Positions 9,649 through 20,521 of a stretch of DNA of 62,028 nucleotides are shown piece by piece (position 1 is the first letter of the stretch; each line of letters opens with the position of its first letter). Source of the DNA: Zygnema cylindricum (Eukaryota; Streptophyta; Zygnematophyceae; Zygnematales; Zygnemataceae); NCBI GenBank assembly GCA_037447655.1, contig JBBHKE010000957.1, forward strand, positions 1 to 62,028, given 5' to 3'. The notes under the pieces were generated by a model. The model did not search any database, was not told the DNA's origin, and saw nothing but the letters and a program-made list of their open reading frames with translations. The position numbers were made by a program, and so were the translations under genes.

Positions 9649-11013
9649 CGTTATAGGCCCACCCTCTAGAGAACCAATATTTAATGGAACTGGCTTCATA
9701 TACTGGGAAAGTATGATGATAAGAGCTCTATGCGAAAAAAGGTTTTGGGGGATAGTGAGTGGACGGTTGGGGCGTCCATCAAGTCTTGGCATTCCTCCAG
9801 GGTTTGGAGGAAGCAGATTTACCAAGAAAGAGGATCCACCTTCAACGGAGGAAACAAAAGAAGGAGAGGTGGTGGATAAAGGAAAGGAGAAGGAGGCGAC
9901 CACACCAATAGCAACTGGTTCGGCATTCATGTCACCTGTTCCAAGGAACGAGGAGAATGATACTGAAACCTGAGACTTCAACAATATGGCGGCAAAGCAC
10001 TTCATCCTACGCCATCTCACTCAAGGACTTGTATGTCCTCATTTGCAGGTAGAAAGGGCATCCGATCTTTGGAGGGCTCTCATAGAGATGTACCGAAGTG
10101 GTACGATTCAGCAACAACAGTTGGCTGATCAAAAAGTTAAGGAGTATGTATACAAAGGGGGGAAGATGTTGGATTTTTGCAATGAGCTTGCTACACTCTT
10201 CATGGAGCTAGAGAGTGCGGGAAAAGTTTTAGTGAAAAAGAAAAGGTTAACTGTTTACTGATGAAGTTACCCGATGAGTTCGAAAACATAGTCAACCGTG
10301 CGCAGGACTTGCCGAACTCAAGGTGGATATGGAACTCAGTGGTAGGGGTGATTGTCGTTCGGGATAATACGATTGAGATCCGAAGGGGAGGAAAGAGTGG
10401 CCAAGCCTTGGCAGTTGCAACCGATTGGAGGAACAAGGATTCCCGGAAACTGGTCGGAAACTATGGGGGGAGGGAGCAAAAAAATCAGATCGACGAGTTC
10501 GGACCAAGGGCTCCCAAAGGTTTATATCATTTTTGTAAGAAACCTGGGAACTATATGGCAGAGTGCACTAAGCTAACCGAGCTTCGGTTAAAGGAGGGGC
10601 AGACCGGTGGTACCCCGAGAGGAAAGAACAAGGCCCTTGTGACACATGTACATGAGGCGAAATCCGAGAACGAGGACGATGAGCTCCTTTTAGATGAGGA
10701 GTTGGAGGCGAAAAACGAGGTCGTAATTCCACAAAGGCAGAAATGTGCTTACGGTGGATTGAAATGTGAAGCAGGCTGGATTGCAGATTCAGGCGCCTCC
10801 ATGCACATGTGTAAGGATAGGCACCTATTCACTAAGATAAGAAAGATTCCCACCGTAGAGATAGAGTACGGGGATGGGAGGATAGTCACCACTACTCTTG
10901 TAGGATCGGTAGATCTGAAAGTGTTAGTAGAAGGAAAGACATCCATATTAACATTCTCCGATGTATTGTTTATTCCGGAGCTGAACAAAAACCTTATCTC
11001 TACATCTGTATAA
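9629..11013 (+). pseudogene. Copia A gag and protease, broken
   Basis: Starts at ATG 9629 inside the 5' LTR and reads through the primer-binding site. It is interrupted by TGA at 9971-9973. A frameshift near 10229 and a TAA at 11011-11013 (a TTA leucine codon in element B) follow. The gag part matches the copia capsid (UBN2-like; 'HLTQGLVCPHL', 'LMELESAGKV'). The zinc knuckle 'FCKKPGNYMAEC' has lost its first cysteine and its histidine. The protease motif 'WIADSGASMHMC' retains the D-S-G triad. Confidence 0.85.
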
Positions 11014-11159
11014 GATGATAAGGATTTTTTCACTAGCACTAGGGAAGGAGTCTTTACTGCTAGTTTTGAGGAGGATGTCTATTTCATTGCTGAGAAAGGT
11101 AGCCATGGGATGTTTAGGCTGATTTTAGGTAATGAAACAAAGAAACTTTATTATGCTGG

Positions 11160-12362
11160 TTTCATGATATTATGATGTGGCATAAGAGGCTTGGGCATGT
11201 GAATCTAGATAAGTTAAGAGAGATGAAAAAGATGGGAGTGGTGGAAGGGATTCACTTCAGTGAGAGTGATGATATAAGTGATTCTAGTGGATGTGCTCAA
11301 GGTCAAGCACACAGATTACCCTTTCCTAAATCAACCACCTATAAGGGAGAAAAAATTCTAGATCTAGTACACACAGATATTTGGGGACCGGCTAAAGTGC
11401 CCTAACCGGGGGGGAAGAGATTTATGATGACTATAACTGATGATTGGTCTCGGTATTCCCGGGTGTATTTTTTGAAAAATAAGTCAGAAGCTCAGGATTG
11501 TTTTAGACAATATAAAGCGTGGAGCGAAAAACTCCATGAAACTCCAATCAAGAGAGTAATGAGTGACAATGGTGGAGAGTATACTTCTAACCAGTTTGAG
11601 GATTTTCTGAGGGAAGATGGGGTCCAACACCAAAAGACAGTTCCAGAAAATCTGGAACAGAATGGGGTAGCTGAAAGGTTAAATAGAACACTAAGTGATA
11701 GTGCTAGAAGTATGTTGTCAGATAAAAAGATAGGAAAAAGGTTTTGGGCAGAAGCAATGAACTATGCTAATTACCTCAAGAATAGAGTTCTTACTTCAGC
11801 TATAAAAGATCAAACACCTTATGAGAGATGGACAGGCCGGAAACGAGACATATCTCACTTAAAGGTTTTCGGCAGTCAAGTATTCAGTCTAGATACTGAT
11901 TGGTCCAATTGGAAGCTAGATCCTAAAGGAAAGCCGGGATACTTATTAGGATATGATGAGGATGTTAAAGGATATAGAGTTTATGATCTAAAAAGGGAAG
12001 ATATAATCTTAGTAAAGCATCTAGTAGTTATGGATGAAGGAAAATCTGTGGATCCCTTCAAATATACGAAGTTAGTAAAAATCAGATTTGAGTCAGAAAA
12101 TTCCGATGACTTTGAGCTTCCTAACTATCTAGGTTTTAGAGAAGATGACATTCTTGCAGGTACAAATCAGACTGAAAAGGACTCGGCTGTGGAAACTCCA
12201 GTGACAACTCTACCCGAAGCGGAAGACGTGGTGGAAATTGATTCGGAATCAAGGGATAGGGGAGAAAGAATCCACGAGAACCATCTATTTCGGCCTAAAA
12301 TTTTGAAGGGGGGAGGAGAAGTAGCAAAAGACTGCAAGAAAAACAGGTTAATAACAAGGTAA
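11160..12362 (+). pseudogene. Copia A integrase, broken
   Basis: The GAG-pre-integrase zinc region ('WHKRLGHVN..', ending 'CAQGQAH') is followed by a stop at 11403-11405, where element B has a serine codon. The catalytic core from 11424 has D ('TDDW'), D ('MSDNGGEY') and E ('NGVAERLNRT'). The frame is lost near 12290 in the acidic linker before RT, and a TAA occurs at 12360-12362. It would insert element cDNA if intact. Confidence 0.85.
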
Positions 12363-12406
12363 CTAAACTATCTCATCAAGATGAACCTCAAACGTATTGA
12401 GAGGCG

Positions 12407-13969
12407 ATGACTTGTCCAGAAAGAAACCGGTGGAAGACAGCCATCAATGAGGAGATGGCCTCAATCATGGCTGCTGATACTTGGGAGCTGGTGGATTGTC
12501 TATCTAACCGAAAACCAATCGGTTGTAAGTGGGTTTTCAAATTAAAATTGAACCCAGATAATACAATCGAGCGCTACAAGGCCAGATTAGTGGCAAAGGG
12601 ATTTACACAAAAGGAGGGAATTGACTACGAGGAAACCTTTGCCCCGGTGGTCAGATTTCCCTCTGTCCGCATACTTCTCAGTTTAGCAGCAGCGGAAGAC
12701 ATGGAAGTGCACCAGATGGACATCAAGACAGCCTTTTTGCATGGAGAATTGGAAGAGGAGATCTTCATGCGACAACCGGAAGGTTTTGTGGAGGAAGGAG
12801 AGGTGAGTAAGGTATGCCGGCTGATTAAATCTCTTTATGGTTTGAAACAGGCGCCTCGACAATGGAATAAGAAACTTGATGAGTTTTTTACCGGCCTGGG
12901 ATATATTCGGATCAGCTCAGATCACTCAATCCATGTTTTCGAAGATGAGGAAGGTTTTATATTTATTGCAATTTATGTTGATGATTTGCTTGTTTTAAGT
13001 AAATCAATGGAAAAAATTAATAAACTGAAAACCGATCTTAAAGGGAGATTTGAAATGAAGGATATGGGGGAAGCAAAATATATTTTGGGAATTCAAATAG
13101 AGAGAGACCGAAAAAGGAAAATTATAAGACTGACTCAAAAAGAAGCAATAGGGAACATGCTTGAAAAATTTCAAATGGATAAAGCTAATAGTTGTACAAC
13201 TCCAATGGAGTTGAAGAAGGGAAGTGAGGGGAGTGAGGAAGAAGGAGTCATTGTCTTAGACGAGGAATTATCTCCTGAAGAACAGAAGTTTATGCATACT
13301 ATTCCTTACAGGCAAGTAGTGGGAAGTCTAATCTATTTTATGAATTGTACCCGGCCAGATTTAGCTGCAGCTGTAGGAGTGCTGAGTAGAAGTCAAAATG
13401 CTCCCACTAAGAAGGATTGGGAGGCAGCTAAGAGAGTCCTTAGATATTTGATAGGAACTACAGATCTATGGTTGCATTTTGGTGGGGAGAATACTGACAT
13501 CACTACTTGGAGTGATGCCAGTTATGGTGATGCTCCGATGAGGAGATGCACTTCTGGATAGGTATTATATGTGGGTGATGGGGCTTGCTGTTGGAGTAGC
13601 AAACAGCAAAAGGTTATTGCTCAGTCCACCATGGAGGCTGAGTATATGGCCTCTTGCTCTGCTGTAAAAGAATTGATGTGGGTCAAGTCTTTGCTTGGTG
13701 AGCTTGGTCACCTTAAGAGTGGTGTGCAGAAAATATTTTGTGATAATCAGGCAGTAATCGTTATTTCTGCCAATCCTAAACACCATTTTAAAGCCAAACA
13801 CATGGACATCAGACTCAGCTTTGTTAGAGAGAAAGTAGAAAACAAAATAATCAGTTTAGAGTACAGACCAGATAGTGAGATGGTAGCAGATATGATGACC
13901 AAACCTGTGCCTTCCCCTAAGCTAATTTTTTGCAGGGAGAAGTGCAGTCTGAAATTAAAGATTGACTAG
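12407..13969 (+). pseudogene. Copia A reverse transcriptase and RNase H, one internal stop
   Basis: RT is well preserved: 'CKWVFKLK', 'YKARLVAKGF', 'HQMDIKTAFLHG', the catalytic 'YVDDLLV' near 12978, and the 'SLIYFMNCTRPD' block. RNase H begins near 13509 ('WSDASY'). A TAG at 13559-13561 interrupts it, and the same frame continues from 13571 ('STMEAEYMA', 'CDNQAV') to the stop at 13967-13969. The preceding segment also ends in a stop near 12396, so the pol polyprotein is cut into pieces. Confidence 0.88.
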
Positions 13970-13982
13970 AAAATAAGGGGAG

Positions 13983-15041
13983 TGTAGAAATTAATGGTAC
14001 ATTTTTAGTATTTTCTAGGTCTAAATAGAAATATAGAAAGAAGCCGAGGCAGTCTACCTCTAACTTCTCTCTCCAAACTCTCAAACTTGTCGCAGTCACT
14101 GAGAAATTGGAGAGGGAGCTAGAGCCATGGCTACCTAGGCTATGCAGAGGTTTACGGGAAATTTATATTGGTTAGGGTTTATTTATTTAAAAGGAATGTG
14201 CCGGCGACACGAATTGATCCTTGTACCTACCGGCCGGCAGGCAGGTAGGAAGTAGCCGGTAGCCTTAGCCATTAACTCTAGGAATAACATTACGTAGTAT
14301 ATAGTTTGATAATTATTTAAACACATAAACGTAGGATAAATCATTTTAATGAAATTGTTTACGGTATACATAGATCCGGTAATGTATAAGTACGGAATAC
14401 GGTACGTGCAAGAAATCAATACCGCGCATTTATTTCTTAAGTGAAACGAATACCGCGCATGAATTTATTACGGCTACGATTAAATTCGATTCTAATCGGA
14501 CGGCCGGAATTAGCGTGGAGATCGCAGAAGAAGATTTCAGCGGTTTGTGGCCATCGCCACATCGGATGACGCGTGGCGTAATTACATTGGATCGTGGAAT
14601 CTCCGGAGATTATGACACCGAATCCGGATATGACATGTGTCGACATTTAGGCCATGTCGTACAATGTCCGTACATAAAGTACACCGGCAACTGTACTTTT
14701 GCGTACGGAACTGTATTTTGATTGGTTCCGTACATCAGTAGATAGAGTCTGTGAGAGAGATAGGACTTAGAAAAATTAGGAGATAGGACCCTCTCTCCCA
14801 TGGAGCTTTTGTCAAAAGGTCAACTTTGACCCTCCATAACTTACTGCTCAATGGAGCAAATTCAGAGATTCTTTTTGCTATCGACTCAGGGGAGTCTTGC
14901 TTTCACAGGGGTGAAGTTGGTCAGAGTTATTGTTTGCCAGGGTGGCAGTTATTTTTGCTGAAACACAAAGGGGTCAGGGTCATCCTAGAGGCTTCTTGGA
15001 AGCTGTCCACTCTGAGGACTTATGGATGTGTCAGAGTTTCA
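13983..15041 (+). repeat. 3' LTR of copia element A
   Basis: Partner of 8589-9648; 1059 bp, same ends. It carries the third tRNA-like antisense module at 14201-14284. It is followed by GGCAG and the remaining 93 bp of the element B 5' LTR. Confidence 0.93.
14201..14284 (-). other. Antisense tRNA-like module in LTR A, 3' copy
   Basis: Nearly identical to 8806-8890. The A-box-like and B-box-like motifs are unchanged between the two LTRs. Confidence 0.45.
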
Positions 15042-15046
15042 GGCAG
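15042..15046. repeat. Target site duplication of element A, right copy
   Basis: GGCAG directly after the CA of the element A 3' LTR, matching 8584-8588. Confidence 0.92.
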
Positions 15047-15139
15047 TTATTCTTGCTGAAACACAAAGGGGTCAGGGTTATCCTAGAGGCTTCGTGTAAG
15101 TTGCCTGCTCTGAGTTCCTATGGAGGTCTTAGAGTTTCA
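15047..15139 (+). repeat. 5' LTR of copia element B, right part
   Basis: Continues the LTR interrupted at 8588; matches 20426-20521. Ends TTTCA at 15139, immediately before the primer-binding site. Contains the ATG at 15120 in frame with gag. Confidence 0.9.
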
Positions 15140-16858
15140 GGTTATGGGCCCACCATCTAGGGTGCTCATATTCAATGGAGCTGGCTTCATATACTGGGAA
15201 AGTATGATGACAGGAGCTTTATGTGAGAAACGGTTTTGGGGAATAGTGAGTGGATGGGTGAGGCGTCCATTCAGTCTTGGGATACCTCCAGGGTTTACAG
15301 GAGGCAGATTCACTAAAGATGCAGATCCATCTTCAACAGAGGAGACAAAGAAAGGAAAGGTGGTGGACAAACAAAAATAGAAGGAGACGGTCACTCCAAT
15401 AGCGACCGGTTCGGCATTCATGTCACCTATTCCGAGGAACGAGGAGAATGATATCGATACCTGGGACTACAACAATATGGCAGCTAAGCACTTCATCCTC
15501 CGCCATCTTACTCAAGGGCTTGCATCTCCCCATTTGCAGTTAGAGAGGGCATCCGATCTTTGGGTGGCTCTCATAGAGATGTACCGAAGTGGTACGATTC
15601 AGCAACAACAGTTGGCTGATCAGAAAATTAAGGAGTATGTATACAAAGGGGGGAAGATGTTGGATTTTTGCAATGAGTTTGCTACACTTTTTATGGAATT
15701 AGAGAGTGCTGGAAAAGTATTTAGTGAGAAGGAAAAGGTTAACTGTTTACTGATGAAGTTACCCGATGAGTTCGAGAACATAGTCAACCGTGTGCAGGAC
15801 TTGACGGACTCAAGGTGGATTTGGAACTCACTGGCAGGGATGATTCTCGTTCGGGAGAACACAATTGAGATCCGAAGGGGAGGAAAGAGTGGGCAAGCTT
15901 TGGCGGCCGGGACCGATTGGAGAAACAATGATTTCAGAAAACAGGTTGGAAATCATCGAGGGGAGGGGCATAAAAATCAGTTTGAGGAGTTCGGACCAAG
16001 GATTCCCAAAGGTTTATGCCATTTTTGTAAGAAACCGGGCACTATATGGCTGAATGCACTAAGTTAACCGAGCTCCGGTTAAAGGAGGGGCAGACCAATG
16101 CACCCCCGAGAGGAAAGAAAAAGGCCCTTGTGACGCAGGCACATGAGGCGGAATCCGAGGACGAGGACGATGAACTCCTATTGGATGAGGAGTTGGAAGC
16201 GAAAAACGAGGTCAAAATCCCACGAAAGCAGAAATGTGGTGTCGGTGGATTGAAAGGTGAAGCAGGTTGGATTGTAGATTCATGTGCATCCATGCACATG
16301 TGCAAAGATAAACACCTGTTCACCAAGATAAGAAAGATTCCCACCGTAGAGATAGAGTACGGGGATGGGAGGATAGTCACTACTACTCTTGTAGGATCGT
16401 TAGATCTAAAAGTGTTAGTAGAAGGAAAGACATTTATAGTTACATTCTCCGATGTATTGTTTATTCCGGAGCTGAACAAAAATCTCATTTCTACGTCTGT
16501 ATTAGATGATAAAGGTTTTGATACTAGCACTAGGAAAGGAGTCTTTACTGCTAGTTTAGAGGAGGAAGTTTATTTCACTGCTGAAAAAGGTAGCCAAGGG
16601 ATGTTTAGGCTGATTTTAAGCAATGAAAAGAAGAAACTTTATTATGCTGGTGTTCATGATATAATGTTGTGGCATAAGAGGCTTGCGCATGTGAACGTAG
16701 ATAAGTTAAGAGAGATGAAAAAGATGGGAGTAATGGAAGGGATTCAGTTCGGTGAAAGTGAGAATCTAAGTGATTGTAGTGGATGTGCTCAAGGTAAAGC
16801 ACACAGGTTACCCTTCCCAAAAACTGCCACCTGTGAGGGAGAAAAGATTCTAGATTAA
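15120..16858 (+). pseudogene. Copia B gag, protease and start of integrase, broken
   Basis: ATG 15120 in the LTR or ATG 15143 in the primer-binding site opens gag. A TAG at 15378-15380 cuts it. The frame resumes at 15420 with the UBN2-like capsid and shifts near 16040 within the zinc knuckle. It continues to the protease ('WIVDSCASMHMC': the triad reads D-S-C, so glycine is lost) and the pre-integrase zinc region ('WHKRLAHVN', 'CAQGKAH'). A TAA at 16856-16858 ends this piece. The same positions are intact in element A, so the two copies died independently. Confidence 0.85.
15140..15155 (+). promoter_or_regulatory. Primer-binding site complementary to an internal part of initiator tRNA-Met
   Basis: The 16 bases after the LTR, GGTTATGGGCCCACCA, are the exact complement of the anticodon stem-loop region (about nucleotides 24-39) of the plant-type initiator tRNA-Met (known from memory of the tRNA). 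Most copia elements instead match the tRNA 3' end. Drosophila copia is known to prime with a 39-nt 5' fragment of this tRNA, and this site would suit that mode. In element A the same place (9649-9664) has three changes. Confidence 0.7.
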
Positions 16859-17998
16859 GTACACACAGATATTTCGGGGCCGGCCAGAGTGCCATCACCC
16901 GGGGGAAAGAGATTTATGATGATTACCACCGATGATTTGTCTAGGTATTCCAGGGTGTATTTTTTGAAAAATAAGTCAGAGGCTCAAGAATGTTTTCAAC
17001 AATATAAAGCATGGAGTGAAAAACTCCATGAAACCTCAATCAAGAGAGTAAGGAGTGACAATGGTGGTGAGTATACCTCCAACCAGTTTAAGGATTTTCT
17101 AAGAGAAGATGGAGTACAACACCAAAAGAAAGTTCCGGGAAATCCTGAGCAGAATGGTGTAGCTGAAAGATTAAATAGAACACTTAGTGACAGTGCTAGG
17201 AGTATGCTGTCAGATAAGAAGATAGGAAAAAAGTTTTGGGCAGAAGCAATGAACTGTGCATATTATCTCAAGAATAGAGTTCTTACTTCAGTAGTAAAAG
17301 GCCAAGCACCTTATGAGAGATGGACAGGTCGAAAACCAGATGTTTCACACTTAAAGGTTTTCGGTAGTCAAGTGTTCAGTTTAGACACAGATCGGTCAAA
17401 CTGGAAGTTAGACCCAAAAGGAAAACTATGATATCTACTAGGATATGATGAAGATGTAAAAGGATATAGAGTATATGATCTCAAAAGAGAGGATATTATC
17501 CTAGTGAAGCATCTAGTGGTTATGGATGAAGGGAAATTTATAGATCACTTTAAGCATACAAAGACAATCAAAATCAGATTTGAGTCAGAAAATTCAGATG
17601 ACTTTGAGCTTCCTAACTATCTAGGATTTCAAGAAGATGAGGATCTTGCAGGTACGGATCAGATCGAAAATATCCCAAATGTAGAACCACTAGTATTAAT
17701 TTCAACCGAAGCGGAAGACGTGGTGAAAATCGACCCGGAATCAAGGGATAGGGGAGAAGTAGAAACTGTTCGGAAAAATCCAAGAGAACCATCTAATTCG
17801 GCAACCGAGTTTGAGGGAGGAAGAAGAAGCAGCAAAAGACTACAAGAGAGACAAGTAAACAATAAGGTAACCAAATTGTCTCACCCCGATCAACCTCAAA
17901 CTTATAATGAGGCAATGACTTGTCCGGAAAGAAACCGGTGGAAGACAACCATTAATGAGGAGATGACCTCAATTATGGCGGCCGATACATGGGAATAG
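16859..17998 (+). pseudogene. Copia B integrase core and linker, broken
   Basis: The catalytic core has D ('TDDL'), D ('RSDNGGEY') and E ('NGVAERLNRT'). Stops are at 17429-17431 (TGA) and 17996-17998 (TAG, a glutamate codon in element A). The acidic, E/S-rich linker between 17560 and 17880 separates integrase from RT and is more complete than in element A. Confidence 0.85.
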
Positions 17999-19421
17999 GT
18001 GGATTGTCCTCCTGACAGGAAGCCAATTGGGTGTAATTGGGTATTTAAGTTGAAACTCAACCCGGATAACATCATTGAGCGCTACAAGGCTCGGTTAGTG
18101 GCGAAGGGATTTAACCAAAAAGAGGGAATTGACTACGAAGAGGCTTTTGCTCCGGTCGTCAGGTTTGCTTCGGTTCAGATACTTCTCAGTATGGCGGCAG
18201 CAGAAGACATGGAAGTGCATCAGATGAACATCAAGACGGCCTTCCTACATGGAGAGTTGGAAGAGGAAATTTGTATGCAACAGCCCGAAGGTTTGTGGAA
18301 CAAGGGGAGGAAAGGAAGGTATGCCGATTGATCAAATCTTTGTATGGGCTGAAACAAGCGCCCCGGCAATGGAACAAAAAGCTTGATGAGTTTCTTACAG
18401 GTTTTGGATATATTCAGATCAGCTCAGATCACTCAATTTATTTGTTAGAAGATGAGGAAGGAATTATTTTTATTGCAATTTATGTCGATGATTTGCTTGT
18501 TTTACATAAATCTATGGATAAAATAAATAAGTTAAAAATTAATTTAAAGGAAGATTTGAGATGAAGGATATGGGAGAAGCAATGTATATTTTGGGAATTC
18601 AGGTAGAGAGAGATAGAGATAGAAAGATAATAAGATTAACTCAAAAAGAGGGCATTGGAAACATGTTAGAAAAAATCTAAATGGACAAGGCTAATAGTTG
18701 TACCACTCCTATGGAATTAAAGAAGGGAAGTGAGGGGAGTGAGGAAGAGGGAGTTATAATCTTAGATGATGAGGTAGGCCCGGAAGAGAAAAAATTTATG
18801 CAGACCATTCCTTATAGACAAGTAGTGGGCAACCTAATATATTTTATGAATTGTACCCGTCCGGACATAGCCGCAGCTGTAGGAGTGCTAAGTATGAGTC
18901 TGAATGCTCCCACTAAGAAAGATTGGGAGGCAGCTAAGAGAGTCCTTAGATATCTCATAGGGACTAGGGATCTATGGTTGCATTTGGGTGGGAACAATAC
19001 TGACATCACCACTTGGAGTGATGCCAGCTATGGGGATGCCCCTATGAGGAGATGCACATCTGGATATGTATTGTATGTGGGTGATGGGGCTCGCTGCTGG
19101 AGCAGCAAGCAGCAAAAGGTCATTGCTCAGTCCACCATGGAGGCTGAGTACATGGCTTCTTACTCTGCTGTAAAAGAATTAATGTGGGTCAAGTCTTTGC
19201 TTGGTGAGCTTGGTCATCTTAAGAATGGTGTCCAAAAAGTGTTTTGTGACAATCAGGCTGCCATTGCCATTTCTGCCAATCCTAAACATCACTTCAAAGC
19301 CAAAAACATGGATATTAGACTTAGCTTTGTTAGGGAAAAAGTAGAATACAAGATAATCAGTTTGGAGTATAAACCAGATAGTGAAATGGTAGCAGATATG
19401 ATGACCAAACCTGTTCCTTAA
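17999..19421 (+). pseudogene. Copia B reverse transcriptase and RNase H, frameshifted
   Basis: RT blocks 'CNWVFKLK', 'YKARLVAKGF' and 'HQMNIKTAFLHG' (an aspartate of the conserved D-x-K-T-A-F block reads N), followed by a frameshift near 18300. The catalytic 'YVDDLLV' lies at about 18481-18501. A second shift near 18555 and a TAA near 18678 break the thumb. The final piece from 18681 to 19421 contains the connection and RNase H ('WSDASY', 'STMEAEYMA', 'CDNQAAI'). Confidence 0.87.
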
Positions 19422-19488
19422 TCTAAACTAATTTTCTGCCGGAAGAAGTGTGGTCTTAAAATAAAGAGTGACTAGAAAATAAGGGGAG

Positions 19489-20521
19489 TGTAGAAATTAA
19501 AGGTTATTTTAGTATTTTCTAGGTTCTGTAAAATGCAAAAAAGAAGCAGAGGCAGTCTGCCTCTAACTCCTCTCTCCAGCTCCGACACTTGTCGCAGTTA
19601 CTGAAAGTTGGAGAGGGAGATAGAGCCATGGCCGCCTATGCTATCCTGACGGGGACACATATTACGGTGGTAGATTTTACCAAAATAAACTTGGCGGGCC
19701 CAAGATTTGAACTTGGTACCTGCCGTCCGCCAAAGTAGTCGGTAGCCGGTAGCCTTAACCAACTAGTCTAAACTAGAGATATACGATATAGGGTTTCGTG
19801 GTTATTTAGATGTTAACACCTAGCCTATTTTAATTCAAAGGGATATTTAGACATAGATACAGTTTGTAATGTACGGCGACGGAACATCCAAAACGGATAC
19901 CGCGCATTTTGTTTCGAAGGCGAAACAAATAGTGCGCAAGTATTTATGACGGCCAAGATTGTAATCCGGCTTCATCGGACGGCCACAAAGCATGCCGAGA
20001 TCGCGGAATGAGTTTTTGGCGGTTTCGGTCGTCGTCACTTCAATCGCCACGTGGCACAATCACATTGGATTTCGGCATCTTTGGGGATTCCAAGAACGAA
20101 TCCAAAAATGACATGTGTCGACTTGTTGGCCATGTTGTACAATGGCCGTACACAAAGTACATCGGCACATGTACCTTTATCTACGATACACTCTTATGAT
20201 TGGTGCCGTACTTCAGCAGATAGAGTTTTAGAAAGAGATAGGACTTAGAAACTTTTGATAGATTAGACCCTCTCTCCCAGAGAGCTCCTGTACAAAAGGT
20301 CAACTTTGACCCTTCATAACTTACTGCTCAGGGGAGCAAATTCAGAGATTCTTTTTGCTATAGACTCAAGGGAGTCTTGCCTTTACAGGGGTGAAGGTGG
20401 TTAGAGTTTTTGTTTGCCAGGGTGGCAGTTATTATTGCTGAAACACAAAGGGGTCGGGGTTATCCTAGAGGCTTCGTGTGAGCTACCTGCTCTAAGTTTC
20501 TATGGAGGTCTCAGAGTTGCA
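19489..20521 (+). repeat. 3' LTR of copia element B
   Basis: Begins TGTAGAAATTAAAGG after the polypurine tract and ends GTTGCA; 1033 bp. Aligns with the 5' LTR over its full length except for the 35-bp duplication. It carries an antisense tRNA-like module at 19693-19775. Confidence 0.9.
19693..19775 (-). other. Antisense tRNA-like module in LTR B, 3' copy
   Basis: Same sequence as 7852-7934, with unchanged A-box-like and B-box-like motifs. Confidence 0.5.

Larger units (their letters stand above)
8589..15041 (+). mobile_element. Ty1/copia element A, nested in the 5' LTR of element B
   Basis: A complete LTR-to-LTR copy with 5' LTR 8589-9648 (1060 bp) and 3' LTR 13983-15041 (1059 bp). Both start TGTAGAAATTAATGG and end TTTCA. 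It is flanked by the 5-bp duplication GGCAG. I count roughly 38 differences between the two LTRs, about 96% identity. Internal order is gag-PR-IN-RT-RH. A polypurine tract 'aaaataaggggag' lies immediately before the 3' LTR. At least three frameshifts and six stops make it non-autonomous. It is closely related to B but has a clearly different LTR centre. Confidence 0.93.
7613..20521 (+). mobile_element. Ty1/copia element B (outer element, interrupted by element A)
   Basis: The 5' LTR is 7613-8588 plus 15047-15139 (1069 bp when element A and one copy of its target duplication are removed). The coding region is 15120-19421 and the 3' LTR is 19489-20521 (1033 bp). The length difference is explained by a 35-bp tandem duplication in the 5' LTR. 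LTRs begin TGTAGAAATTAA and end in CA. The polypurine tract is 'aaaataaggggag' at 19476-19488. The flanks are ATACT (left) and GTACG (right), so no clear target duplication survives. Gene order gag-PR-IN-RT-RH is copia type. Multiple stops and frameshifts make it defective. Confidence 0.88.
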
